48,306 nt of DNA from an uncultured Collinsella sp. (GTDB lineage: Bacteria; Actinomycetota; Coriobacteriia; Coriobacteriales; Coriobacteriaceae), in assembly GCA_902470365.1 (NCBI GenBank), contig CABRFZ010000016.1, positions 1-48,306 on the forward strand. Reading direction: 5' to 3'. The first letter of the stretch is position 1, and each line of letters opens with the position of its first letter. Both the position numbers and the translations under genes were made by a program. The notes under the pieces were generated by a model that worked only from the letters and a program-made list of their open reading frames with translations, did not search any database and was not told the origin of the DNA. Below, one piece after another: positions 16,020 through 25,090 of the stretch.

Positions 16020-17045
16020 ATGAAAAGCGCGGTCTTCTATGGAAAGCACGACCTCAGAGTCGAGGAATCGGCAAAGCCGGCCGTGGGCAGGCGCGACGTC
16101 CTGATCAACGTCAAAGCTTGCGGCGTCTGCGGTACCGACGTGCATATCTATGAAGGCGACAAGGGTGCAGCCGACGTTACCCCGCCCACGATCCTTGGTC
16201 ATGAGTTTGCGGGCGTTGTCGAGGCCGTGGGCAGCGACGTCGCTGGCTTTAAACCAGGCGATCGCGTGTGCATCGACCCAAACCATCCCTGCGGCTGCTG
16301 CGAACCCTGCCGCGACGGAATCAACCACTACTGCGAGCATATGACCGGTTACGGCACCACCGTTAACGGCGGCTTTGCCGAGTACTGCTCCGTCGATATG
16401 CAGCAAGTCTACAAGTTGGGCGATCACACCAGCTTTGAGCAGGGTGCTATGACCGAACCCGTCGCCTGCTGCCTGCACGGCATCGATATGTGCAACATCA
16501 AGCCCGGCAGCACAGTTGTCGTTATCGGCGGTGGCATGATCGGTCTGCTCATGATGCAGCTCGCCAAAAACGCCGGCGCCACCAAGGTTGTCTTGCTTGA
16601 GCCTGTCGAAGGCAAGCGCGAGGTTGCGCTCAAACTCGGCGCCGACCTGGCAATTGATTCCATCCACGAGGACGTCCCGGCCCGCCTGAAGCAGGAGGGC
16701 GTCGGCAACGTCGACGTTGTAATCGAATGCGTCGGCAAGCCCGTCACCATCGAGCAGGCCATCCAGATCGCCGGCCACAAGGCTACGGTCATGATGTTCG
16801 GCCTCACCAAGCCCGATGAGACAATCACCGTCAAGCCCTTCGAGGTCTTCCAGAAGGAGCTTGTGCTCACCTCGTCCTACATCAACCCTTACACACAGCG
16901 TCGCGCGCTCGAGCTCATCGACTCTGGCAGGCTCGACGTATCCTCGATGGTCGCCAAGGTGGCTTCCCTCGACGAACTCGGCGCCATCCTGTCAGACCCG
17001 GCCCTGCGTGCCATGGGCAAATATATAATCGACCCCAGCAAGTAA
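16020..17045 (+). CDS. Zinc-dependent medium-chain alcohol/polyol dehydrogenase
   Basis: The 341-residue protein belongs to the MDR superfamily (sorbitol/threonine dehydrogenase group). Catalytic zinc ligands Cys37 (CGVCGTD), His61 and Glu62 (GHEFAG) are present. The structural zinc site is Cys91, Cys94, Cys97 and Cys105. The nucleotide-binding loop is VVVIGGGMIGLLMMQ, and the acidic residue at the end of the next strand (LLEPVEG) suggests NAD rather than NADP. The substrate is not evident; location between the PTS operators and the GntR gene suggests a sugar or polyol related to the transported glucoside. The start has AAGGAG upstream. Confidence 0.88.
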   Translation: MKSAVFYGKHDLRVEESAKPAVGRRDVLINVKACGVCGTDVHIYEGDKGAADVTPPTILGHEFAGVVEAVGSDVAGFKPGDRVCIDPNHPCGCCEPCRDGINHYCEHMTGYGTTVNGGFAEYCSVDMQQVYKLGDHTSFEQGAMTEPVACCLHGIDMCNIKPGSTVVVIGGGMIGLLMMQLAKNAGATKVVLLEPVEGKREVALKLGADLAIDSIHEDVPARLKQEGVGNVDVVIECVGKPVTIEQAIQIAGHKATVMMFGLTKPDETITVKPFEVFQKELVLTSSYINPYTQRRALELIDSGRLDVSSMVAKVASLDELGAILSDPALRAMGKYIIDPSK

Positions 17046-17110
17046 ATCGCTTGACACCTGCGCGGGCGGCCCTCATCCACCGCTCGCGCACCCAGCTCTA
17101 GGAGACCGTC

Positions 17111-17866
17111 ATGGCGCGAGCCATCTTCCAAACTATTTATGACAACGTGAAGCAGTCGATTGACGACGGCACATACGCCTATCAGAGTTATCTGCCTTCG
17201 GAGACTGAGCTCACGCAGCTGTTTGACTGTTCGCGCATGACGGTCCGTCGCGCCATCTCGATGCTTGCGGCAGATGGTTACGTGCTCCCCCAGCAAGGCA
17301 AAGGCATGCGCGTCATTCGCAACATCAGTGACGAGACGAGTCGTGGCGGCGGCGGACTCGAGACCTTTAAGGAAATCGCAGCCAGCCGAGGCTTTGAGCT
17401 CAAAACGGTTACCACTGTCTTTGAGCTCCTCGTCTGTAGCAAGGCACTCTCCAGGATTACCGGGTTTCCCGAAGGCTGCGAGCTCACGCGCGCCAAACGC
17501 ATCCGTTATGCAAACGGACATGCCGTGTGCTCCGACGACTCCTATTACCTAAGCTCACAGGTACCGGGACTGACACCCGAGATTGTCAACGATTCGATTT
17601 ATCGTTACCTCGAAGAAGATCTTGGCATTAAGATTGCCACGGGCAAACGCGATGTAACGATTGAGCATCCCACGCCCGAAGATGCGCGCGTGCTCGATCT
17701 CGACGACTTTAACGCACTCGCCGTTATACGCGGACAGACCTACAACGCCGACGGCATCCTTATGGAATACACCGAGACAAAGCAGGTTCCCAGCTTCTTT
17801 TTACTCCACGAAACGGTCACCCGCCGCAATAACGGCAGCGAGACCCATCAGAGCAGCATGGGCTAA
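17111..17866 (+). CDS. GntR-family transcriptional regulator with UTRA domain
   Basis: The 251-residue protein has an N-terminal winged helix (YLPSETELTQLF, then SRMTVRRAISMLAADGYV, then QQGKGMRV) and a C-terminal UTRA ligand-binding domain (GCELTRAKRIRYANGHAVCS through FFLLHETVTR). This is the layout of TreR/HutC-type repressors that sense phosphorylated sugars. It lies 65 bases after the dehydrogenase gene and is probably co-transcribed with it. The operators at 15809-15975 suggest it represses both arms of the divergent locus. The effector is likely a sugar phosphate, by family precedent. Confidence 0.9.
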   Translation: MARAIFQTIYDNVKQSIDDGTYAYQSYLPSETELTQLFDCSRMTVRRAISMLAADGYVLPQQGKGMRVIRNISDETSRGGGGLETFKEIAASRGFELKTVTTVFELLVCSKALSRITGFPEGCELTRAKRIRYANGHAVCSDDSYYLSSQVPGLTPEIVNDSIYRYLEEDLGIKIATGKRDVTIEHPTPEDARVLDLDDFNALAVIRGQTYNADGILMEYTETKQVPSFFLLHETVTRRNNGSETHQSSMG

Positions 17867-17876
17867 CCATCTATTA

Positions 17877-17947
17877 GTTGCGGTGGAATAGTTCCTAGAA
17901 TGGCCAGCTTAAGGGCAAGACGGGAACTATTCCACCGCAACTTTTTT
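17877..17947 (+). terminator. Long-stem Rho-independent terminator
   Basis: A perfect 19-bp stem (17877-17895 with 17923-17941, GTTGCGGTGGAATAGTTCC and complement) is followed by TTTTTT, just after the GntR gene. A second GGCCGG/CCGGCC hairpin follows at about 17948-17978. The stem is unusually long and may belong to a dispersed repeat family. Confidence 0.85.
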
Positions 17948-17997
17948 GGCCGGCGGGGCAGTACCTGTCCCACCGGCCATCATGTACGCTCTTTTAG

Positions 17998-19251
17998 CTA
18001 GTCCGCGAGCTTTTCCACCTGGTCGAGCATCTTGTCAAGCTTGGCCTTTGCCTCGGCCTTGACCTTCTCAGCTTCTTCGTGAGCCTTCGCCTTCTGGGCG
18101 GCCTTTTCCTCGGCCTCGGGATCGACGACGACCAGGTTGGATGCATCATGCTCAACCAACTTAAGCGCATGCTCGGGGCACACCTTGACGCAGGCTCCGC
18201 AACCTAGGCAATACGTGGACTCCAGTGCAAAGCGACCGCTTCCCACCAAATCGCAGGCAAACGTGGGGCACACGTTGACGCACTCGCCGCACGACGTGCA
18301 CTTGTCAAAATCGCACTCCGGCGTGCTCACCTGCATGTTCTGGGCAAGCTCGGGGTGGTTCTGCAGCGTCGAGAGCACCAGCTGCCGCCCGTGCGTGAGC
18401 GAACGGCGACGCTTAGTCGTCGTGGTGCCGCACATGGTGTTGAGCGTACGCTCGAGCTGCGTGATCTGGTGACGGTGGGCCTTCAACTTCTGCGTCACCG
18501 AGGCCAGTGCCGCCGTCGCCGGGTTGAGCTTAGTCACGGTTAGACCCGTGGTGCGGGCAATCTTTTCCATGTACTCCTTACGCTCGTACTCGCGGCGCTT
18601 ATGGCATTTGAGGCTCTTGGGGTCGACCTCCAGGCCCATGCCCGTACCGGCCCACTCCTCGGCCTTCGCAATCGCCTCGCCCAGAATATCCTCACCGCCG
18701 GTGTTGCGGCATTTATCGCACACGCCCAACGGCAGGTACACACTCACGTTGGGATAGTCCGCCAGCACCGAGAACCAAGTCTCGGCCGTAATATCGCCCA
18801 CGCAGGCAACGACGACCTCGTTTTCGCGCGGCATGCGCTTGAGGGCGCGCGTGCAGGTGACGTAGGCGGTCTCATGGCTCGTAGCGGCAGAGACGATATC
18901 GTCATACAGGTTTTTGGGCGCCAGGCGCGGCGAGATGATCGCCTCGGTCGGACAGGCAGCGGCGCACAGGCCGCACTTGCGACAGGAGTCGAGGATCTCG
19001 ATGGAGTCTTCCTCGACCTCGATAGCGTTGACCGGGCATACGTCCATGCACGCGGTGCAGCCGCTCTTTTCGTTTTTGCAGGTCAGGCACGGAATGGTGT
19101 TGCCGCGCGGGCGCTCCTTGTAGTCGGCAGGATTCCACTGCGGCGCCGACGGATCGAGTGCATCGGTCACGCCGCCAAGCGGGTTTTTAAGAAAGTCGAA
19201 ACCCTTGCTGATCTCGATAATGTCATCAAACAGATCGTGTTCCTGCGCCAT
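17998..19251 (-). CDS. Multi-cluster 4Fe-4S ferredoxin-type protein
   Basis: The 417-residue protein has two pairs of ferredoxin motifs. The N-terminal pair is CLTCKNEKSGCTACMDVCPV (Cys55-72) and CRKCGLCAAACP (90-101). The C-terminal pair is CDFDKCTSCGECVNVCP and CLGCGACVKVCP. Between them lies a region with two CxxC-like motifs (LGVCDKCRN). The C-terminus is a charged Lys/Glu/Ala helix, probably coiled coil. It should carry several iron-sulfur clusters and move electrons in the cytoplasm; there is no signal peptide. The partner enzyme is not adjacent. I chose the ATG at 19251 because GAGGGG lies upstream; the frame extends to 19281 without support. Confidence 0.82.
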   Translation of the reverse strand: MAQEHDLFDDIIEISKGFDFLKNPLGGVTDALDPSAPQWNPADYKERPRGNTIPCLTCKNEKSGCTACMDVCPVNAIEVEEDSIEILDSCRKCGLCAAACPTEAIISPRLAPKNLYDDIVSAATSHETAYVTCTRALKRMPRENEVVVACVGDITAETWFSVLADYPNVSVYLPLGVCDKCRNTGGEDILGEAIAKAEEWAGTGMGLEVDPKSLKCHKRREYERKEYMEKIARTTGLTVTKLNPATAALASVTQKLKAHRHQITQLERTLNTMCGTTTTKRRRSLTHGRQLVLSTLQNHPELAQNMQVSTPECDFDKCTSCGECVNVCPTFACDLVGSGRFALESTYCLGCGACVKVCPEHALKLVEHDASNLVVVDPEAEEKAAQKAKAHEEAEKVKAEAKAKLDKMLDQVEKLAD

Positions 19252-19402
19252 GCGCGGCCCCTCCCTGAGCGGTGCAAACAAGCAAGAGATAATGATACGC
19301 TATCGGCCCACGCCTCGGGCAAATTACACGCGGCGCACCTTTGAGGCAAATAGTCTATGGCCTATCGCCGCCTCGATTGCACAAGGTCGATCAAGCGCCT
19401 AG

Positions 19403-19909
19403 CTATGCCTCGCGCATGAGCTGCACGAGCTTTTGTCTGGTCACCTTGGCCTGTTCGTTAGCCATATTGCGCTCGTTTCTAAAGACCGCATTTGCAACAC
19501 CCTGCAAATCGGCATCGGAAATCTCGCTGCACGGACCGTCCATCGAAGCCGCCGTGGGGCATACGCACAACGGCAACTCGGCATAAAACGCAACGGCCTT
19601 GGCGATATCGAACATCTTGCCGCCGCCAATACCCACCACCATGTCGCAATACTCGGCCTGGGCTTCCTTAGCCATTTCGACAACGGCGTCTTCCGTACAC
19701 GGACCGTCATAAATCTTAAAGAACGGCTCACTTAGGTCTTCGTCCAGAAATCCATCGACGATCTGCTTGCACAGCCGATCCTCGGTGCCCTGGTCAAACA
19801 AGACATAGGCAGCGCAGCCCAACCATGACAAATACCTGCCTTGACGCGACAGTTCGCCCGGCCCCTGAACATACCGGCCGGGACCGCCGTAAACCATAGG
19901 AAGCGCCAT
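19403..19909 (-). pseudogene. Internally deleted glycerol dehydrogenase paralogue
   Basis: The 168-codon frame begins like GldA (YGGPGRYVQGPGEL) and keeps the nucleotide-binding GIGGGKMFDIAKAVAFY and CPTAASMDGPCS, so it matches about 128 residues of the neighbouring 366-residue enzyme. It then jumps to a C-terminal-like segment (ISDADLQGVANAVFRNERN). The central zinc-binding part, with the Asp and two His ligands, is missing. The fusion is in frame, but the product cannot bind the catalytic metal and is probably inactive. It lies downstream of gldA, separated by a terminator. It could alternatively be a short regulatory relative, which I consider less likely. Confidence 0.6.
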
Positions 19910-19972
19910 ACGAGAATCCGCCCTTCATCAAACAACGATTGGTGCAAAGTAACCTTGCCCCTTTGCACCATA

Positions 19973-20010
19973 GCAAAAAGGGGCAAAGCCATCTGTTGGC
20001 TTTGCCCCTT
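19973..20010 (-). terminator. Rho-independent terminator of gldA
   Basis: A 13-bp perfect stem (19978-19990 with 19998-20010, AAGGGGCAAAGCC and complement) is followed by T's on the minus strand, directly after the gldA stop. A second hairpin GGTGCAAAG/CTTTGCACC lies at 19941-19969. Confidence 0.85.
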
Positions 20011-20022
20011 CCTTAGCTTGAT

Positions 20023-21123
20023 TTACTCATCCATGAGATAGTAGTGGCCCAGCGCGTCGGCACCCAGGATGGCGTTTGCGACCATCTCGGGCGTCACCTC
20101 AAAGGGCATGTTGCACATGGTGTCATCGGGTGCGCAGGCGGCCTCGGCAACAATCATGGCCTGCTCGCGCGTAAGCTCGGCAACGCCAAGTTCCTTCATC
20201 GTGACCGGCAGGCCAAGCTCAATGCAGAAGCCCAAGACTTCCTCGAGCTTCTCGGTCGGGGCATCCTCGAGTACCAGCTGGACGATAGTGCCGAAGGCGA
20301 CCTTCTCGCCGTGATACATGCCGTGGCACTCGGGCAGCATCGTCAGACCATTGTGGATGGCATGAGCAGCGGCAAGGCCCGAGCTCTCAAAGCCAATGCC
20401 CGAAAGCAGCGTGTTTGCCTCGATGATGTGCTCGACGGCAGGCGTGAGCGCGCCCTTCTCCAGCGCGACCTTGGCCTTGACGCCATCGGCCATAAGCGTC
20501 TCGTAGCAGAGCTTGGCGAGCGCCAGACCGGCCATTCCGCCCTTGCCGCCGGCGCAGGTGCCGCCGTCGGCATCGTGCGTCGCCTGAGCCTCGAAATAGG
20601 TTGCGAGCGCATCGCCCATACCGGAAACCGTCAGGCGCACCGGGCTCGCCGCGATAACCGTCGTATCCATAAGGACGATATTGGGGTTTGCCTTAAGGAA
20701 GAGATACTTGTCGAACTGGCCGTCATCGGTATAAAGCACCGAAAGCGCCGAGCACGGGGCATCGGTCGAAGCAATGGTGGGGCAAATGATGACCGGGGAC
20801 TCCAGGTAGTAGGCGACGGCCTTCGCGGTGTCGAGGATCTTGCCGCCACCGACGCCGACGATGATGTCGCAACCGTTGTCGCGAGCGAGCGCAACCAGGC
20901 GATCGACCTCGCCCTTGGAGCACTCGCCGTTAAAGTCCTCAAACAGCAGCTCGGCCTTAGCCTCGGCAAAGCCGCCCTCGATCTTGGCACCGACGCGCTT
21001 CTTGCCCGAAGGCGTCACGATGACGAGGGCCTTAGCGCCGAGCGGCTCGACATAGGAGCCGAGCTTGGCCAGCTCGTCCGGACCCTGGATGTACTTGCTG
21101 GGGCTATTGAAAATTGCAGCCAT
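20023..21123 (-). CDS. gldA: Glycerol dehydrogenase
   Basis: The 366-residue protein oxidises glycerol to dihydroxyacetone with NAD+. It has the family's nucleotide-binding loop VGVGGGKILDTAKAVAYY (89-106) and metal ligands Asp171 (GMGDALATYFEA), His254 (AAAHAIHNGL) and His271 (CHGMYHGEKVAFG), at the positions expected for GldA. Length is typical. The start ATG lies just after the terminator of the upstream alcohol dehydrogenase, so it needs its own promoter in a very short interval or depends on read-through. A deleted paralogue lies downstream. Confidence 0.93.
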   Translation of the reverse strand: MAAIFNSPSKYIQGPDELAKLGSYVEPLGAKALVIVTPSGKKRVGAKIEGGFAEAKAELLFEDFNGECSKGEVDRLVALARDNGCDIIVGVGGGKILDTAKAVAYYLESPVIICPTIASTDAPCSALSVLYTDDGQFDKYLFLKANPNIVLMDTTVIAASPVRLTVSGMGDALATYFEAQATHDADGGTCAGGKGGMAGLALAKLCYETLMADGVKAKVALEKGALTPAVEHIIEANTLLSGIGFESSGLAAAHAIHNGLTMLPECHGMYHGEKVAFGTIVQLVLEDAPTEKLEEVLGFCIELGLPVTMKELGVAELTREQAMIVAEAACAPDDTMCNMPFEVTPEMVANAILGADALGHYYLMDE

Positions 21124-21137
21124 AACTATCCCATTCT

Positions 21138-21179
21138 CTAAAAAAGAAAGGGGCTCCGTACGAATACGTGCGGAGCCCC
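21138..21179 (-). terminator. Rho-independent terminator of the iron-type alcohol dehydrogenase gene
   Basis: A 13-bp stem with one mismatch (21150-21162 with 21167-21179, GGGGCTCCGTACG and near-complement) is followed on the minus strand by TTTCTTTTTTAG. It lies between the alcohol dehydrogenase stop and the gldA start. Confidence 0.85.
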
Positions 21180-21201
21180 TCGTTACGATAACAAGAGTCG
21201 A

Positions 21202-22425
21202 TTAGAAATCGATGTCGGTGTCGTAGTAGCAGGCCTTGAGGATCTTCTCGAAGTCGGCAGCCTTGGTCTCACGCGGGTTCTCGGGCGTGCAGGCGTCCTG
21301 CTCGGCGTTCGCGGCGATCTCGGGCAGCTTGGCGAGGAACTCCTCCTCGGAAACCATCTGCGGGTTCTCGGCGTCGACCTTCACGCCACCATTCGCGTAA
21401 TCCTTGATGGACTGCGGAATGTTGAGCTGGTCGTTGAGGTCGCGGATCTTCTGGACGAGCGCAGCGATGAGCTCCTCGTTGGTCTCGCCGGGAAGGTGCA
21501 GGATCTCCTTGGCCACGTAAGCGTAACGCTCGGCAGCACGCGGGTCCTTGGAGTTCCACTGGATGACCTTGCCCAGGTACATGGCGTTAGCAGCACCGTG
21601 GATGATGTGGCCGTTCTCGAAGGCAGCACCGGTCTTGTGAGCCATGGAGTGAACGATGCCGAGCAGGCCCGAGGAGAAGGCGATACCGGCGATGCACTGA
21701 GCCTCGTGCATGTGCTGACGGGCCTCATGGTCGCCAGCATAGGACTTGGGCAGCCACTCGACGATCTCGCGGATGCCGTGCAGGGCGTTGGCGTCGGTGA
21801 ACATAGAGGCGCAGGTGGAAACGTAGGCCTCCATGCAGTGGGTCAGAGCATCCATGCCGGTGTGAGCGCACAGCTTGGCGGGCATGGTGTAGGTGAGCTC
21901 GGGGTCGACGATGGCGACATCAGGGGTGATGTTGAAGTCGGCCAGCGGGTACTTGATGCCCTTGGCGTAGTCGGTAATGACGGAGAACGCGGTGACCTCG
22001 GTAGCGGTGCCGGAGGTAGAGGAGATGGCGCAGAAATGAGCCTTCTGACGCAGCTCGGGGAAGCTGAACGGCTGGATGATGTTATCGAAGGACTCCTCGG
22101 GATACTCGTAGAAGACCCACATGGCCTTAGCGGCATCGATGGGCGAGCCGCCACCGATGGCGATAATCCAGTCGGGCTCGAACTCGCGCATGGCCTCGGC
22201 GCCCTTCATGACCGTCTCGATGGACGGGTCGGACTCGACGCCCTCGAACAGCTTAACCTCGAAGCCGCCTTCCTTAAGGTCGTTCTCGACGTCCTGCAGG
22301 AACCCGCCGCGGCGCATAGAGCTGCCGCCAGAAACGATGATGGCCTTCTTGCCCTTGAGGTTCTTCACCTCGTGGCGAGCGCCCTCACCAAAGTACAGAT
22401 CGCGAGGATTGGTAAAACGTCCCAT
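21202..22425 (-). CDS. Iron-containing alcohol dehydrogenase
   Basis: The 407-residue protein belongs to the group III (iron-type) alcohol dehydrogenases. Visible features are GGSSMRRGGFLQDV, the nucleotide site IIAIGGGSPIDAAKAMWVFY, SSTSGTATEVTAFSVI, and the metal-binding HCMEAYVS and GIVHSMAHKTGAAFENGHII, then HGAANAM with the histidine ligands. It most resembles butanol/lactaldehyde-type reductases, so it probably reduces an aldehyde to dispose of NAD(P)H during fermentation. The ATG at 22425 has AGGAGG upstream; the longer frame to 22476 is unlikely. It is upstream of gldA on the same strand but has its own terminator. Confidence 0.9.
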   Translation of the reverse strand: MGRFTNPRDLYFGEGARHEVKNLKGKKAIIVSGGSSMRRGGFLQDVENDLKEGGFEVKLFEGVESDPSIETVMKGAEAMREFEPDWIIAIGGGSPIDAAKAMWVFYEYPEESFDNIIQPFSFPELRQKAHFCAISSTSGTATEVTAFSVITDYAKGIKYPLADFNITPDVAIVDPELTYTMPAKLCAHTGMDALTHCMEAYVSTCASMFTDANALHGIREIVEWLPKSYAGDHEARQHMHEAQCIAGIAFSSGLLGIVHSMAHKTGAAFENGHIIHGAANAMYLGKVIQWNSKDPRAAERYAYVAKEILHLPGETNEELIAALVQKIRDLNDQLNIPQSIKDYANGGVKVDAENPQMVSEEEFLAKLPEIAANAEQDACTPENPRETKAADFEKILKACYYDTDIDF

Positions 22426-22925
22426 ACTGTGCCTCCTAAACAAGCCCCTCTTAGACTTGCGTATATAACGGAGCACCCAATTGGCTCCGTTAGGACCGGT
22501 TTGCGCGTTGCCGGCGATGACAATGCGCGATGTCTAAACGTCTCAACGCTCAGACAAACACTATTTTACCGTTCTGGTTGGTCAGTTATTCACCTAAAGC
22601 CGCCAATGATGAAACGTTTTTTCTATCCCTGAAGACCCTTGTGCGGCATTCATACTCCCAAGCTGGGCAAACGTTTTATCAAGGTTGACTACATATCCCG
22701 GGCAGGACAGTGCCCCTCCAAAATATGCACCGTTCGCCGCCAAAAATCGACCGTTTGCGGCACCGTGATACCACTCGGCCGTCCATGGTGCCGACATTTG
22801 TGCGACATCCGACTTCGTGGTGCAAAGGTGCAAGTCCAAGTGCGGCACCCCCGGTGTGCCACATGCGGGTAAACTAGAACCTTATATAGAAACATCTGAA
22901 CCCTAACCGCAGCAAAGGAGGCCCC
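22426..22925. promoter_or_regulatory. Divergent intergenic region with AAACGTTT palindromes
   Basis: No gene is seen. Two copies of the palindrome AAACGTTT (22612-22619 and 22669-22676), with similar flanks, lie 57 bases apart. They lie about 190-250 bases upstream of the alcohol dehydrogenase and resemble LacI/CcpA-type operators. Several GTGCGGCAC-like motifs lie nearer the plus-strand gene at 22926, whose start has AAAGGAGG. Confidence 0.35.
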
Positions 22926-24002
22926 ATGGCATTCGATCCCATTCAAGAGGATTGCCATCGCCTCGTTCTTGAGGCCTTGCGCCGCGACAATATCCCGCTC
23001 ACCGACGCTGCCGCCGTAGAGCGTCTGATGGAACAATTCACCCGCGACCCCGCACCGCTCATCGTGCACGACCGCGACCGCGCCGGACACCTCATTGCCA
23101 AGGTGGTCGAGGCCGTCGACTACCGCATTCCTTTTATCCCCGACGATGCCCAGGCAGAGCAGGAAGAGGCAGCTGCCGAGAACATGCTCCGCGAGGCGGC
23201 CGCACTCGATCCGGCCAACTGGGATGCCCAGCGCATGCTGACGGCACTCACCGCCGAATCCAACGAGGAATACGTGCAGTACCTGGTGTCCAAGTGCGAC
23301 GAGGTGGAGCACGATCTGGCGCTCAAGATCGCTTCGGCGCAGGACCCCTACGAGCGCGAGGCCGCAGGCGACCTTACGCGCCGCCCCTATCTGCGCTGGC
23401 TTGCCGCCTTGGCATCGCGCGCCCTCATTAGCGGACGCTACCGCATGTCGCTCGAAGCCGCAAACCGCAGCCTGGACTTTGCACCCAACGACCCCGCTGG
23501 TGTCCGCCACACCGCGATGCTCGCCATGGCAAAGCTCGAATACCCCGCCGAGGAGCTCAAGCGCTTTCGCTCTATCCACTCCGTCCCCTATCTCGCCAAC
23601 ACGCCGCTGCGCCGTCGTCCCAAGGATGCGGAGCGCGACTTGGACCCATGGACGCTCATCGCGCTGATGAGCGCGGCCTGGCGCGAACTGGACTACGAGG
23701 GTGCCGAACACTACCTGCGTATCCTTGCGCGCTCGTGTCCGCACGCAGCCGAGGCGCTCTACTTCCAAACCGAGTTTCCCGATGGCGTCTATGCCCGCGT
23801 CAACGTGGGTGCGGGCTCCACCGACGAGCTTGTCCTTGCGCTGTCCGAGGCGACGCCGGTGCTGCAGGAGGGCCTGGGCGCTCCCGACAACGCCAGCTTT
23901 GCCGCCTGGGTCGCCACCAACGATATCGTGCGTTCCCAGATCGACGAGCGCATCCTGCGGGCGGCCGAGCAGGGGCTTCCATTTAAGGGAGGGGACCTCT
24001 AA
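22926..24002 (+). CDS. Helical-repeat (TPR-like) protein of unknown function
   Basis: I do not recognise a named family for this 358-residue protein. It is almost wholly alpha-helical and contains TPR-like pairs, for example AENMLREAAALDPANWDAQR and SLEAANRSLDFAPNDPAGVR, with the A..SL...P.D pattern. It is soluble and acidic. AAAGGAGG precedes the ATG. Its stop overlaps the start of the next gene (TAATG), so translation is coupled. The operon leads into the MurT-GatD gene, so a role tied to cell-envelope assembly is possible but is only inferred from position. Confidence 0.7.
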   Translation: MAFDPIQEDCHRLVLEALRRDNIPLTDAAAVERLMEQFTRDPAPLIVHDRDRAGHLIAKVVEAVDYRIPFIPDDAQAEQEEAAAENMLREAAALDPANWDAQRMLTALTAESNEEYVQYLVSKCDEVEHDLALKIASAQDPYEREAAGDLTRRPYLRWLAALASRALISGRYRMSLEAANRSLDFAPNDPAGVRHTAMLAMAKLEYPAEELKRFRSIHSVPYLANTPLRRRPKDAERDLDPWTLIALMSAAWRELDYEGAEHYLRILARSCPHAAEALYFQTEFPDGVYARVNVGAGSTDELVLALSEATPVLQEGLGAPDNASFAAWVATNDIVRSQIDERILRAAEQGLPFKGGDL

Positions 24003-25045
24003 TGGATCCGAGCGTCTACATCCCCGCCTACCTGGAGCGCACCTATCTGGCGTCGCACCCCGAGCTCACCGATGCAGCACGCGAGCTTGTCCATAACGAC
24101 GTGAACGTCAACCCTCATAAGTATGCGCAGTCCGAGCATGCCCAGGCGCTGCTGTCCTATGCCGGTGTTCATCGCCACCTGCTCGACGAGCTCCATCGCA
24201 TCGAGGACATGGGCAGCGACGAGGAGTTTGAACAGACGCGCAACCGCCTGTTCGACGATATGCGCGATGAGCTGCTCAAGATCGTCCGCATCGATGCGTA
24301 TGTCCTCGATGCCCAGCTGCTCGCCATCATTTTGGCGGACACGCCCGTTGACGCCTGCCTGGGCGACCTGATGAAGCTCGAGGCGACCACGGCCGATTAC
24401 CTGCAGCAAAGCGTGCCCGGGTTCGACATGGAAGCCCCGCACTACTGGGCCAACAAGGTTTTGACGGACGGTGTGACGGCGGCAGATCTCACCGTGAGCG
24501 AGCCGGCTCTTATCGGGTGGCTCCACACGCTCGAGGCCATCTCGCAGCTGTGCATGGCGAGCGCCCGCTACCGTGCTGCCGCCAACTACGCCCGCCGCGT
24601 CCTTAAGGCGGAAGGCTACCCCACCCGAGCCGCAGGCACCGTGTTGCTCGCCCTCGCTCGTCTGGAAGACCAGGACGGCTTTTTTGCCCTGGCCCACCAG
24701 CTCGAGGAAGAGATCGGGGCTGACGCGCTCGAGAACTCTCCTTGGTATCTGCTCGCCCGCACGATTCTGCTGTTCAAAACAAACAAGATGCGCCCGGCGA
24801 AACGCGCGCTGCGTGAGTTTGCCAACCGTTGCGAGGGCGGTGCATTTTTCTTACTGAACCCCATGTACCAGACACCGTACCTTCCCTGCCGGCCCGAGCC
24901 ACGCGATCCCTGGGACCTTCCGCACCAGGCCGTTTGGGAAGCGGACGGTATTATCTCGGACACTCCCGACTTTGCCCCCTGGGCCAATGCCTGCGAAGAC
25001 GTATCGCAGCTTGCCCAGGAATTTGCGCGCCGCTACGGATTTTAG
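24002..25045 (+). CDS. Helical-repeat protein of unknown function, tandem partner
   Basis: This 347-residue helical protein has a TPR-like central part (SARYRAAANYARRVLKAEGY, then PTRAAGTVLLALARLEDQDG) in the same relative place as in the preceding gene. The two may be distant tandem paralogues. It has no membrane segments or signal peptide. The ATG at 24002 overlaps the upstream stop, with AGGGAGGGG as ribosome binding site. It lies 45 bases upstream of the MurT-GatD fusion gene. Function is unknown; protein-protein scaffolding is the usual role of such repeats. Confidence 0.7.
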   Translation: MDPSVYIPAYLERTYLASHPELTDAARELVHNDVNVNPHKYAQSEHAQALLSYAGVHRHLLDELHRIEDMGSDEEFEQTRNRLFDDMRDELLKIVRIDAYVLDAQLLAIILADTPVDACLGDLMKLEATTADYLQQSVPGFDMEAPHYWANKVLTDGVTAADLTVSEPALIGWLHTLEAISQLCMASARYRAAANYARRVLKAEGYPTRAAGTVLLALARLEDQDGFFALAHQLEEEIGADALENSPWYLLARTILLFKTNKMRPAKRALREFANRCEGGAFFLLNPMYQTPYLPCRPEPRDPWDLPHQAVWEADGIISDTPDFAPWANACEDVSQLAQEFARRYGF

Positions 25046-25090
25046 TGACGCACTCGACCCGACCATGTCGTTTACGTTAGGAACGGTTTC

